From Thiotrichales bacterium (GTDB lineage Bacteria; Pseudomonadota; Gammaproteobacteria; HK1), in assembly GCA_026709935.1 (NCBI GenBank), contig JAPOSC010000065.1, positions 1-64,000 on the forward strand: 64,000 nucleotides of DNA, written 5' to 3'. The notes under the pieces are model-generated. The model ran no database searches and was not told the DNA's origin. It saw only the letters and a list, made by a program, of their open reading frames with translations. Made by a program: the position numbers and the translations under genes. Below, piece after piece: positions 18,551 through 26,908 of the stretch. Positions within the stretch are counted from its first letter, which is position 1; the number at the start of each line of letters is the position of its first letter.

Positions 18551-19204
18551 TCAGTCCCTCTCGAGCAGCTCCAGCAACCCGTGCCGGTAGGACAGGTGCG
18601 TGAGTTCCACATCGTTCGCGGTGCCGAGCTTGCGCATGATGCGCGTACGGTAGGTGCTCACCGTCTTCGGACTCAGGCACAGGCGTTCGGAGATGGTCTG
18701 ACGATCGTATCCGTTGCACACCATGACCATCACCGTCAGCTCGCGTGCGGTCAGGGTCGCGATCGGGGACTGTCCGGGGTTCAACCTGTCGATGATCATG
18801 CTCTGGGCTACTTCGGCATCGACGTAGCGCCGTCCTTCCGCTGCTCTGCGCACCGCCTTCACGACTTCCGGCGGCGCACAGCCGCGGGTGAGGTAACCGC
18901 TCGCGCCGCTTTCCAGGGCGCGAGCCGGAATCGGCCCCTCCGCGTGCACTCCCATCAGAATGACCTGCGAGGAGCCGTCGGTCCTGCGTAGACGCCGGGC
19001 TACCTCGAGACCGCCGAGATCGGGGATCTCCATGTCGATGAGAAGTACGTCGGCTTGATGTTCGCGGACCAGCCTGATCGCGTCTTCGCCACGATCGCAT
19101 TCCGCGAGCAGGTCGATGCCCTCCTCCTCCGAGAGCAGGCGAATCAATCCACTACGGGACAACTGGTGAGTATCGCAGACAACGACTCCGATTCGTTGCT
19201 TCAT
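18551..19204 (-). CDS. uvrY: UvrY/GacA-type response regulator with altered receiver residues
   Basis: The 217-residue protein has an N-terminal receiver and a C-terminal LuxR-type helix-turn-helix (LTARELTVMVMVCNGYDRQTI, then LSPKTVSTYRTRIMRKL). Length, linker and synteny with uvrC mark it as UvrY/GacA, the regulator that drives CsrB-type small RNAs. The phospho-acceptor Asp is present (LLIDMEIPD). Compared with E. coli UvrY, three switch positions differ: the second residue of the acidic pair is Thr (CDTHQL against VDDHEL), the conserved Thr is Gly (MGVH against LTVH), and the conserved Lys is Arg (YLTRG against YLSKG). Phosphorylation or output may therefore differ. The BarA/GacS partner is not in the window. 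Confidence 0.88.
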   Translation of the reverse strand: MKQRIGVVVCDTHQLSRSGLIRLLSEEEGIDLLAECDRGEDAIRLVREHQADVLLIDMEIPDLGGLEVARRLRRTDGSSQVILMGVHAEGPIPARALESGASGYLTRGCAPPEVVKAVRRAAEGRRYVDAEVAQSMIIDRLNPGQSPIATLTARELTVMVMVCNGYDRQTISERLCLSPKTVSTYRTRIMRKLGTANDVELTHLSYRHGLLELLERD

Positions 19205-19642
19205 GGTGTGCTCCTCTCCTCACGCTCGATGTTGCATGGATGCCGCGAGGCATCGCGGGCAGAACGAAGTGTAGGTGTTTCAACGCCGCGTCCGTAGCGA
19301 CTTCGGCCCACTCGTGCATGGGGCCCAGGCCTCCGGCTTTGTAGGCGCAGGTCGATTGACGCAGATCGACATCGGTGTCCAAACCGGATGTCGTCATGCC
19401 GGAAACCTCCGTTGCCGTGAAGTACGTTCGCTCGATGTGAACGCAAACCGTCAGGACGCCTGGAGGATTACATCGATATCCATGAGCTCACCGGGGCTTC
19501 GAGTCGGCCCTTGCCGGTACAATGGCGGACAGGCCGACGATGGCGGAAAGCCGGGGGAACATCACGGATTATCCTGTGCACGGCGACTCGCGGCCGCGAT
19601 GCCGGGGTCAGGAGTCCTTTCCTGCCGTGGATTCTTGATGCG
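19205..19642. other. 438-bp intergenic region between uvrY (-) and the LytTR gene (+)
   Basis: No convincing gene is seen here. It must contain the divergent promoters of both regulators. Visible structure: a small hairpin CCGCGA-GGCA-TCGCGG (19243-19258), and a palindromic pair GTCGAT...ATCGAC spaced by eight bases near 19350-19370 that could be an operator. No operator assignment can be made. Confidence 0.4.
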
Positions 19643-20515
19643 ATGTCAATGACAGGCAATTGGAAATTCGTAAAGGACTTGTATTCTTCGTATGTGGTAG
19701 ACAGGGTGCAATTCGCGATTCGTGAATGGTCCGGCGCGAAGCTCGCCTTCCTGAATGCAGTCTCGTTCCTGGTGACGGTGGCGCTACTGACCTATCTTGG
19801 TCCCTTCGGCACCTGGGCTCTCCCCCTCTTCTCCGAACGGCTGCCGTTCTGGTTGACGACGGTCGGTGCGAACTGGATCGTCGGCTACATCGCGTTCTAC
19901 GTCATACCCCCGAGGCTTCGGGAGCGACGAGGGGGCGTATGGCTGGGCTTCGTGCTCGCGGCTGCCGGCGCCGCCCTGCCGGGCACCGGTACAGCGTGGT
20001 TGGCGGTGACCGTGTACCTGGACTATCGACCCTCCAGCGTGTCCGAGTTGGCCACTCTCTACGGCCAGGTCTTTGTTCTCCACCTGATCATCGGTTCCAT
20101 CGTCTTTCGTCTCATTGACGGCGCGCTGCGGTCCCGGAATGGCACGGAGGAACTGCCGATGCTCGAGGAGGGTGTGGGGTTCGCGCCACCGTTGGTGGCG
20201 GAAGCCACCTTGCTCTCCCGACTCCCCGCGCGCTCAAGAGCGGAGCTGCTGCATCTGCGCATGCAGGATCACTACGTCGAAGTCCATACCGCCGCGGGCA
20301 GCGAAATGCTGCTGCTGCGATTTCGCGACGCCCTCAGCGAGGTGGAGGGTGTGAACGGATTGCAGGTACACCGCTCGCACTGGGTTGCCCGCAACGCGGT
20401 GGCCGGAGTCGAGCGTCGGAGCGGTGGCCGTATCGCCTTGCGTCTCGTGAACGGCAGCCGGGTCCCGGTCAGCCGCTCGTTCGCGCCCCTGCTCAGATCG
20501 AGGGGGTGGATCTGA
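19643..20515 (+). CDS. membrane-anchored LytTR-domain transcriptional regulator
   Basis: The 290-residue product has four hydrophobic spans in the N-terminal half (starting near LAFLNAVSFLVTVALLTYLG, then WLTTVGANWIVGYIAFYVI, VWLGFVLAAAGAALPG and LYGQVFVLHLIIGSIVF). The C-terminus is a LytTR DNA-binding domain (about residues 190-290), with LLHLRMQDHYVEVHT, LLRFRDAL, LQVHRSHWVARNAV and VPVSRSFAPLLR. Such proteins bind DNA while tethered in the membrane and may sense membrane or small-molecule signals without a kinase. The ATG at 19643 gives a plausible short cytoplasmic lead; a second ATG two codons on is possible. No partner gene is adjacent; it is divergent from uvrY. Confidence 0.8.
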   Translation: MSMTGNWKFVKDLYSSYVVDRVQFAIREWSGAKLAFLNAVSFLVTVALLTYLGPFGTWALPLFSERLPFWLTTVGANWIVGYIAFYVIPPRLRERRGGVWLGFVLAAAGAALPGTGTAWLAVTVYLDYRPSSVSELATLYGQVFVLHLIIGSIVFRLIDGALRSRNGTEELPMLEEGVGFAPPLVAEATLLSRLPARSRAELLHLRMQDHYVEVHTAAGSEMLLLRFRDALSEVEGVNGLQVHRSHWVARNAVAGVERRSGGRIALRLVNGSRVPVSRSFAPLLRSRGWI

Positions 20516-20542
20516 TACCGACCGCCAGCGCTGCCGCCGGTC

Positions 20543-20788
20543 TCATCCTCCGGCGATCTTCGGCATCAGGTGCACGTCGCTGTGCGGTTCGATCCGGGAA
20601 AAGAGTGCGTCCTGGTGGATCACGCCGTCGATGGCGAGTGCGACCCCTTCATCGAGGTGCGGAGCGAGCGAGGGGTAGTGTTCCCCCAGCTTCAAAAGCA
20701 GCTCGCGCACAGTCGACGCATCGATCGACACCTCTTCATCGCCCCCGGCGAGCTGACGGAAGTTTCCCGTGAAATGCACTCGGGCCAT
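20543..20788 (-). CDS. MoaD/ThiS-family ubiquitin-like sulfur carrier
   Basis: The 81-residue product starts MARVHFTGNFRQLAGG, has the beta-grasp pattern (STVRELLLKLGEHYPSL; VALAIDGVIHQD) and ends KIAGG. The terminal Gly-Gly is the part that is adenylated and thiocarboxylated in MoaD-like carriers. It is the last gene of the molybdenum hydroxylase operon, only ten bases after the large-subunit stop, so it is probably made together with that enzyme. It could serve molybdopterin synthase directly or be a dedicated carrier that supplies sulfur for the hydroxylase's Mo=S ligand; the second option is inference. An activating MoeB-like enzyme is not in the window. Confidence 0.82.
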   Translation of the reverse strand: MARVHFTGNFRQLAGGDEEVSIDASTVRELLLKLGEHYPSLAPHLDEGVALAIDGVIHQDALFSRIEPHSDVHLMPKIAGG

Positions 20789-20798
20789 CGTCGCGACG

Positions 20799-23099
20799 TC
20801 AGTCCGCGGCTTCCGGAATATGTGCCTCCTCAAGTGCCTTCAACACCCGTGGTGGTGACATGGGAAGATCCGTGAACCGAATCCCGAGAGCCCCTTCCAC
20901 CGCATTGGCGATGGCGGCCATGGGCGGCACGATCGGTGTCTCGCCGACGCCGCGCACACCGTAGGGATGGGTGGGATTCGCGACTTCCACGATCACCGTG
21001 TCGATCATGGGTACGTCGGAGCAGACCGGAATGCGATAGTCGAGGAAACCGGGGTTCTGGAGCCTCCCGTATTCGTCGTATACGTACTCCTCGTTCAGCG
21101 CCCAACCGATGCCCTGCACCGCGCCTCCCTGCAACTGACCTTCCACGTAGCTCGGGTGCACGGCCTTGCCGGCGTCCTGGATGACCGTGTAGCGCTCGAT
21201 GGTCACGCGCCCCGTTTCGCGGTCGACGTCGACGTCGACGAGGTGCGTTCCGAAGCTCGGGCCCGCGCCCTGGGCGTTGATCTGGGCACGGCCGACAATC
21301 GGCCCGCCGGTCTTGCCCGCAACCCCCGCGAGATCCGCAAGTGTGAGTGGATCGAACTCCCCGGCATTGGCGCCCGCAGGGCGGGCCTCGCCATCGGCCC
21401 ACTCGACGGCGTCGACCGGGATATTCCAGATTTTCGCCGCTCTTTCACAGAGTTGCCCGATCATGTCCTTCGAGGCCTCGATCACCGCCAGGCCGCTCGC
21501 GAACGCAGTCCGACTGCCCCCGGTGAGAAAGGTGTAGCCCAGGGTGCTGGTGTCTCCGATCAGCGGCCGGATCTTCTCCACGTCCACGCCGAGCGCCTCC
21601 GCCGTCTGCAGGCAGAGCGCCGCCCGCGAGCCGCCGATGTCTGGAGTTCCGGCGACGAGTGCGATGGTGCCGTCCTCGCCGAGATTGAGCGTCGCGCACG
21701 TCTCGCCGCCGATGTTGAACCAGAACCCGGACGCCACACCCCGGCCCCGGCCCGGAGCGAGTGGTGCGCGGTAGTGCTCGTGGGATCGAGCCGCCTCCAG
21801 GGTCTCGACCAGCCCGATCGGTCCGAACGTCGGCCCGTAGGCGGCGCGCGTTCCTTCCCGCGCTGCGTTCTTCAGCCTGAGTTCCACCGGGTCCATCCCG
21901 ATTCTCTTGGCGAGCTCGTCGATGATGGATTCGACCGCGTACTCGGACTGGGGAGCGCCGGGCGCGCGGTAGGCCGCCACCTTGGGTCGGTTGACCACCA
22001 CGTCGTAGCCCGTCACCTTCACATGCTCGAGATCGTAGGGCGCGAATGCGCACATGCAGCCCGGCTGTACGGGCGATCCCTGAAACGCTCCCGCCTGGTA
22101 CTTCAGCTCCGCTTCCCCCGCGGTGATCCGACCATCCTTCGTCACCCCCACCCGGACCCGGGCCCAGGTGCCCGGAGCGGGACCGGACGCGCGGAAGACC
22201 TCCTCTCTCGACATGGTCATCTTCACGGGGTGTCCGGATTTGCGCGACAGCGCCAGCGCGAGCGGCTCCAGATACACGACCGTCTTTCCGCCGAAACCAC
22301 CCCCGATTTCGGACGCGGTGACCCGGAGTTTCGACACCTCCATCCCCAGGAGTTTCGCGCAGTGTCCGCGAACCACAAAGTGGCCCTGGGTAGTGCACCA
22401 GAGCTCAGCCTGGCCATCCTCGGCAAAGCTCGCGACACACGAATGCGGCTCGATGTAGCCCTGATGCACGGGCTGCGTGCTGAATTCGCGTTCGACGACC
22501 ACGTCCGCCTCCGCGAAGCCCGCCTCGACGTCGCCGTGCGCGAACTCGACCACCTTGGCCACATTGGACGGAGCCGACGGCGGTGGTTCCACTCCAGCCG
22601 TGATCATGTCCTCGTGAAGCAGGGGCGCATCCGGCGCTATCGCCTCGTCAATGTCGAGGACATGTGGCAGCACCTCGTAGTCGACCCTGATGAGATCCAG
22701 CGCCTCTTTTGCCACCTTCTCGCTCGTGGCCGCCACCGCCGCCAACGGATGTCCCTCGAAGAGGGCCTTCTCGCGCGCCATCACGTTGCGCACGACATCG
22801 CGGTAGTTGATCAGCATCTCTCCCGCCGGCACGAACTCCGAAGGGAGATCGTCGAAGTCGTCGCGCGTGACGATTGCCTTGACGCCTGGAAGTGCGAGGG
22901 CCGCGGAGGTGTCGATCGATCGGATCCGCGCATGGGCATGCGGGCTCCGGAGCACCTTGCCCACGAGCATGTTCGGAAGGTGCAGGTCGGCCCCGAATCG
23001 GGCCCGGCCGGTCACCTTGTCGACACCGTCGGGCCGCACCGGCCGGGTGCCGATCCATCGGGTCCCACCGTTCGTCGTTCCCCCGTTTTGCGCCGCCAT
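20799..23099 (-). CDS. xanthine dehydrogenase-family molybdopterin-binding large subunit
   Basis: The 766-residue subunit binds the molybdopterin cofactor and catalyses hydroxylation. Family blocks: KVTGRARFGADLHLPNML at the start, ASEIGGGFGGKTVVYLEP, YRAPGAPQSEYAVES, a glycine-rich GTPDIGGSRAAL region, and the C-terminal GVRGVGETPIVPP carrying the catalytic Glu. The loop AYRAPGAP replaces the AYRCSFR of form I CO dehydrogenase, so this is not a CO oxidiser; the substrate is some N-heterocycle, aldehyde or aromatic acyl-CoA. The Shine-Dalgarno GAGGAGG is well placed. It lies three bases after the [2Fe-2S] subunit gene and before the MoaD-like gene. No transport or regulatory gene suggests a substrate. 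Confidence 0.92.
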   Translation of the reverse strand: MAAQNGGTTNGGTRWIGTRPVRPDGVDKVTGRARFGADLHLPNMLVGKVLRSPHAHARIRSIDTSAALALPGVKAIVTRDDFDDLPSEFVPAGEMLINYRDVVRNVMAREKALFEGHPLAAVAATSEKVAKEALDLIRVDYEVLPHVLDIDEAIAPDAPLLHEDMITAGVEPPPSAPSNVAKVVEFAHGDVEAGFAEADVVVEREFSTQPVHQGYIEPHSCVASFAEDGQAELWCTTQGHFVVRGHCAKLLGMEVSKLRVTASEIGGGFGGKTVVYLEPLALALSRKSGHPVKMTMSREEVFRASGPAPGTWARVRVGVTKDGRITAGEAELKYQAGAFQGSPVQPGCMCAFAPYDLEHVKVTGYDVVVNRPKVAAYRAPGAPQSEYAVESIIDELAKRIGMDPVELRLKNAAREGTRAAYGPTFGPIGLVETLEAARSHEHYRAPLAPGRGRGVASGFWFNIGGETCATLNLGEDGTIALVAGTPDIGGSRAALCLQTAEALGVDVEKIRPLIGDTSTLGYTFLTGGSRTAFASGLAVIEASKDMIGQLCERAAKIWNIPVDAVEWADGEARPAGANAGEFDPLTLADLAGVAGKTGGPIVGRAQINAQGAGPSFGTHLVDVDVDRETGRVTIERYTVIQDAGKAVHPSYVEGQLQGGAVQGIGWALNEEYVYDEYGRLQNPGFLDYRIPVCSDVPMIDTVIVEVANPTHPYGVRGVGETPIVPPMAAIANAVEGALGIRFTDLPMSPPRVLKALEEAHIPEAAD

Positions 23100-23102
23100 G
23101 AT

Positions 23103-23579
23103 TCAACCTCCTCGCATTTCCTGCGCCGCATCCAGAACGGCGCGCACGATCTTGTCGTAGCCGGTACAGCGGCAGAGATTGCCGGCCAGCCAGTATCGGA
23201 CCTCGGTCTCGGTGGGATCGGGATTGCGCTCCAGCAGTGACTTCGCCGCCACCAGGAACCCCGGGGTACACACGCCGCATTGCAGCGCCGCGTGCTCCAG
23301 AAACTTGGTCTGCAGCGGGTGGAGTCGGTCCCCGCCGGCCATCCCTTCGATGGTCTCGATCGAGTGCCCCTGCGCCTCCACCCCCAGCATCAGGCATGCG
23401 CAGACCAGGCGCCCGTCGACGATGACGCTGCACGCGCCGCAGTCGCCGGACGCGCATCCTTCCTTGCTGCCCGTCAGGTGCAACTCGTCCCTGAGAACAT
23501 CCAGCAGCGTCTGCTCGGTATCGCAGAGAAACTCGACGGGGTCCCCATTGACGGTAGTGATGACGTGTGCCCTGGCCAT
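23103..23579 (-). CDS. [2Fe-2S] subunit of the molybdenum hydroxylase
   Basis: The 158-residue product has the two cluster motifs of the family: the plant-ferredoxin-type set CASGDCGACSVIVDGRLVC in the N-terminal half, and the CGVCTPGF ... CRCTGY pair in the C-terminal helical domain. It carries electrons from the molybdenum centre to FAD. The ATG overlaps the stop of the FAD-subunit gene (ATGA), and the large-subunit gene follows after three bases, which implies fixed stoichiometric synthesis of the three subunits. Confidence 0.94.
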   Translation of the reverse strand: MARAHVITTVNGDPVEFLCDTEQTLLDVLRDELHLTGSKEGCASGDCGACSVIVDGRLVCACLMLGVEAQGHSIETIEGMAGGDRLHPLQTKFLEHAALQCGVCTPGFLVAAKSLLERNPDPTETEVRYWLAGNLCRCTGYDKIVRAVLDAAQEMRGG

Positions 23580-24442
23580 CAGCGTGCCTCCCTGGCTCTC
23601 GTGGCGGCGATGCGTGCCGCCCGCGTCGCCAGCACTCCGGCGACCTTCGTCCGGTACTCGGCTGTGCCGCGCTTGTCGTCGATTGGCCGGCATGCGGCGC
23701 GAACGGCGGCGACCATCGCCTCCATCGCCGAGTCGTCGCACTCGGTGCCGACCAACGCCGCACCGGCTTCCTCGGCGAGTATCACCGTCGGCGCGACCGC
23801 GCCGAGAGCGACCCGAGCCGCGGTGCATCGTCCGCTCTCGTCCAGCGACAGGTTGACTCCGGCGCCCACTACCGCGATATCCATTTCCGTGCGAGGGATG
23901 AATCGAAGGTAGGCGTCCGCCGAACCGGGCGGCGGGGCGGCGAGTTCGAAAGCGACGATGAATTCACCGTCTCCGAGCGAGAGTTGTCCCGGACCGGTGC
24001 ACACGTCTTCGACGGGGACGCGGCGCATGCCATTCGGGCCCGCGACCCGGCATTCCGCAGCGGCGGCGACCAGAGCGGGGACGGTATCCGCCGCCGGGGA
24101 TGCGTTGCAGAGATTGCCCCCCAGCGATGCCCGTCCCTGAATCTGGGTCGAACCGATCAGCTCGGCGGATTCGACGACCCCGGGCCACATCGATTTGGCC
24201 CGGGCATGTTCGCCCAGCTCGGCCCCGGTGACGGCCGCGCCGACGACGAGCATGCCGTCTTCCTCGCGGATCTCCCGACTTTCCCTGATGCGCTTGATGT
24301 CGACCACCAGTTGGGGCGTGATGACGCCGGCGCGGAGTTGCACGAGCAGGTCCGTCCCCCCGGCCAGGACCCGCCCCCTGGGTCCTCCGCCGGAGAGAAG
24401 CCTCACTGCCGCTTCGACGGATTCGGGTGCCTCGTATTGCAC
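23579..24442 (-). CDS. FAD-binding subunit of the molybdenum hydroxylase
   Basis: The 287-residue product belongs to the CoxM / xanthine dehydrogenase FAD-subunit family: LAGGTDLLVQLRAG and TLGGNLC-like blocks (here GRASLGGNLCNASPAADT) bind FAD, and EMDIAVVGAGVNL opens the C-terminal domain. The GTG start at 24442 has a perfect AAGGAGG six bases upstream, which outweighs the possible start at 24484. It is the first gene of the operon FAD, [2Fe-2S], large subunit, MoaD-like. The divergent LLM oxidoreductase gene begins 180 bases away, so the two transcription units share a regulatory region. Confidence 0.9.
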   Translation of the reverse strand: MQYEAPESVEAAVRLLSGGGPRGRVLAGGTDLLVQLRAGVITPQLVVDIKRIRESREIREEDGMLVVGAAVTGAELGEHARAKSMWPGVVESAELIGSTQIQGRASLGGNLCNASPAADTVPALVAAAAECRVAGPNGMRRVPVEDVCTGPGQLSLGDGEFIVAFELAAPPPGSADAYLRFIPRTEMDIAVVGAGVNLSLDESGRCTAARVALGAVAPTVILAEEAGAALVGTECDDSAMEAMVAAVRAACRPIDDKRGTAEYRTKVAGVLATRAARIAATRAREAR

Positions 24443-24622
24443 TCTCTGCCTCCTTGGTCGTATTGGTCGCGAGCGCCGCTTCACTCGCCGCCACGAGTGT
24501 GAATATCGGCGGGGCGGGCATCGGCTTCGGCATCATGCCCGGAGATCGTTCCGGAAATGCGGGACCGCACTTCGACTTCAGTACGATACCACGCCATGCG
24601 GCGAGCACCACGAGGAGTGTTC

Positions 24623-25645
24623 ATGGACTTCGATGCCCCCATGCCGGAAGGCGTTCGCCTGTCCGATGTCGGAGTGGAAGCGGCCCGGATCGAGCGGATG
24701 GGATTCGATGGGATCTGGTCGTTCGAGATCGCCCACGATCCGTTCTTCCCGCTCCTCGAAGCGGCGCTTGCCACCGAGCGACTCCGCATCGGGACGAACA
24801 TCGCGGTGGCGTTCGCGCGCTCTCCGTTCTCGATGGCAACCAGCGCGTGGGATTTGCAGGCGGTCAGCCGCGGCCGTCTGCTGCTCGGCCTGGGCACCCA
24901 GGTGCGGGCCCATGTCGAGCGCCGGTTTTCCGCCGCCTTCGACCATCCCGCGGCCCGAATTGTCGACTACATCGATTGCCTGCGGGCCATCTGGGCCACG
25001 TTCCAGACCGGAGCCCACGCGTGCCACGAGGGGCGATTCTATCGATTCACCCTGATCAACGACTTCTTCAATCCGGGCCCCATCGACCATCCCGACATTC
25101 CGGTGTACCTGGCCGGGGTGAATCCCCGAATGGCCACCGCGGCCGGCGAAGCCGCCGACGGATTCAGCGTGCATCCCATGCATTCACCCCACTACTTCCG
25201 GGAGGTGATCCGACCCGCGCTTGCCGAGGGTGCGCGAAAGCGCGGCCGGTCGGCGCGATCGCTCACCGTGCTGGCGAGCTGCTTCGTGGTGCGTGGGGCG
25301 ACCGAGCGCGCACGCCGGCGAGCGGAACAGGAGGTCCGGCGGCAGATCGCGTTCTACGCGTCGACGCCGAGTTACCGGACATTTCTCGAGTTCCACGGAG
25401 AGATCGATACCGGGAAGCGGTTGAGCGCTCTGATGCGCGAGGGGCGCTTCGACGAGATGCCGGTACTCGTGAGCGACAGGCTGCTCGGCGCTGTCGCGAT
25501 CTCCGAATCCGATGGCGACCTTGCGAAGAGCCTGCGCGCCCGCTACTCCGACGACCTCGTCCAGCGGGTCGCGCTGTACGAGGGCGTTCCGTCGGGCGCC
25601 GACGAGCGGCAGTGGCGCATGTTCATCGATTCAGTTCGAAGTTGA
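24623..25645 (+). CDS. LLM-class flavin oxidoreductase, probably F420-dependent
   Basis: The 340-residue product is a bacterial luciferase-like monooxygenase-fold protein. It has the features MGFDGIWSFEIAHDPFFPLLEAA, LRIGTNIAVAFARSPF, SRGRLLLGLGTQV, PVYLAGVNPRMATAAGEAADGF and SVHPMHSP, which resemble a family annotated as F420-dependent (TIGR03617-like). Whether it uses F420 or FMN cannot be decided here. The ATG at 24623 is favoured by GAGGAG just upstream. It is divergent from the molybdenum hydroxylase operon and could act in the same, unknown, catabolic pathway. An AT-rich islet follows its stop. Confidence 0.83.
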   Translation: MDFDAPMPEGVRLSDVGVEAARIERMGFDGIWSFEIAHDPFFPLLEAALATERLRIGTNIAVAFARSPFSMATSAWDLQAVSRGRLLLGLGTQVRAHVERRFSAAFDHPAARIVDYIDCLRAIWATFQTGAHACHEGRFYRFTLINDFFNPGPIDHPDIPVYLAGVNPRMATAAGEAADGFSVHPMHSPHYFREVIRPALAEGARKRGRSARSLTVLASCFVVRGATERARRRAEQEVRRQIAFYASTPSYRTFLEFHGEIDTGKRLSALMREGRFDEMPVLVSDRLLGAVAISESDGDLAKSLRARYSDDLVQRVALYEGVPSGADERQWRMFIDSVRS

Positions 25646-25710
25646 ATATTTTATAAATCAATAATTTATTTTATATATCTAAGGTTATTTGAGATAAATT
25701 GAAGGATTGA
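25646..25710. repeat. AT-rich islet after the LLM oxidoreductase gene
   Basis: About 60 bases of nearly pure A+T with the hairpin ATAAAT-CAATA-ATTTAT and a repeated ATTTTATA. It lies between the stops of two convergent genes, the third such islet in this window. Confidence 0.5.
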
Positions 25711-25783
25711 TCACAGAGGCGCAGATCAGGTCCGCGAGTCGTACGAGGCCGGTGTGGGTGCGTTCTGTTGCCCGGTCGGGTTG

Positions 25784-26761
25784 TCATGGCAGCAACACGG
25801 TCGAACCCATGGTCTGTCGCGACTCGAGTGCTCGATGCGCATCCGCTGCTTCAGCGAGCGGAAAGGTTCGGTTGACGGTGACCCGCACTGCTCCGCTGCC
25901 GACCACGTCGAACAGTGCCCGTGCCGAGCTTTCGAGATCGGTACGGGTTGCTGTGTAGGTGAACAGCGTGGGTCGCGTCACGTAGAGCGACCCTCTGGTG
26001 CCGAGGATTCCGATGTCGAAGGGGTCAATCTTGCCCGAAGACTGGCCGAAGCTCACGAGCATTCCCCGGGGCTGAAGGCAGTCGAGGCTGCCCTCGAATG
26101 TGTCGCGCCCCACCGAGTCGTAGACGACTGGAACCCCGGCGCCCTCGGTGATTTCCCGGACCCGTTCGGTGAAGTTCTCCCGCGTGTAGACGATCGGATA
26201 GTCGCACCCATGAGCGCGCGCGAGCTCCGCCTTCTCTTCGTTGCCGACGGTGCCGATAACGGTCGCCCCGAGGTGCTTCGCCCATTGACAGGCAATGAGC
26301 CCCACGCCTCCCGCCGCGGCGTGGAGCAGGATGGTGTCACCGGACTGCACGGGATAGGTCCGCAGCAGCAGGTACTCGACGGTCATGCCCTGCAGCATCA
26401 TCGCTGCGGCCTGTCGGGCGTCGATCCCATCGGGAATCTTCACGACTTTCTCCGCCGACATCAGGCGTGCTTGCGCGTACGCACCCACCGGAGGCGCCGC
26501 GTACGCAACCCGGTCTCCCGCCGCCAGCGAGTCGACGCCCTCCCCCACTGCTTCCACGACTCCGGCGCCCTCCATCCCCGGAGAGAACGGGAGCGACGGC
26601 GCGGGATAGAGGCCGGTGCGGAAGTACACGTCGATGTAGTTGAGCCCTACCGCTTCGTGCCGGAGCCGGATCTCCTCCGGTCCGGGAGCCCCGACCTCGA
26701 CGTCTTCCCAGCGCATCACTTCCGGGCCGCCGGTCGCGTGGATTCGAATCGCCTTGGGCAT
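25784..26761 (-). CDS. NADPH:quinone reductase-like zinc-independent MDR protein
   Basis: The 325-residue product is a medium-chain dehydrogenase/reductase of the QOR group: MPKAIRIHATGGPEVM start, GLNYIDVYFRTGLY, the nucleotide-binding block LLHAAAGGVGLIACQWAKHLGA and the FGQSSG motif. The catalytic zinc ligands of alcohol dehydrogenases are absent, as expected. It reduces quinones or related enones with NADPH by one or two electrons. The ATG at 26761 has AAGGAACAG upstream. It stands alone and is divergent from the TPR gene. Confidence 0.92.
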   Translation of the reverse strand: MPKAIRIHATGGPEVMRWEDVEVGAPGPEEIRLRHEAVGLNYIDVYFRTGLYPAPSLPFSPGMEGAGVVEAVGEGVDSLAAGDRVAYAAPPVGAYAQARLMSAEKVVKIPDGIDARQAAAMMLQGMTVEYLLLRTYPVQSGDTILLHAAAGGVGLIACQWAKHLGATVIGTVGNEEKAELARAHGCDYPIVYTRENFTERVREITEGAGVPVVYDSVGRDTFEGSLDCLQPRGMLVSFGQSSGKIDPFDIGILGTRGSLYVTRPTLFTYTATRTDLESSARALFDVVGSGAVRVTVNRTFPLAEAADAHRALESRQTMGSTVLLP

Positions 26762-26908
26762 GAGCCTGTTCCTTGTGTCGATGAAGCGTTGTCGTCCGCG
26801 ACCGGGAGTGCCGATCGTCGCATCAATCCGTACGGAGGTTGCCAGCGGGCACGCGTAATCACCGATACTAACGCGCATCTTCCGGCGACACGAAGGTGGC
26901 ATGGCCGA

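Noticed and set aside
18447-19100. N-terminal extension of uvrC running over uvrY
   Set aside because: The extra 218 residues are low-complexity Arg/Gly/Ser sequence, overlap uvrY in another frame, and the GIY-YIG domain begins after GTG 18446.
20799-23099. Form I carbon monoxide dehydrogenase (CoxL)
   Set aside because: The CoxL active-site loop AYRCSFR is absent; the corresponding loop reads AYRAPGAP.
20967-23240. Long plus-strand open frame of more than 750 codons
   Set aside because: It lies antisense to the molybdenum hydroxylase large subunit and results from high G+C at codon third positions; its translation shows no family motif.
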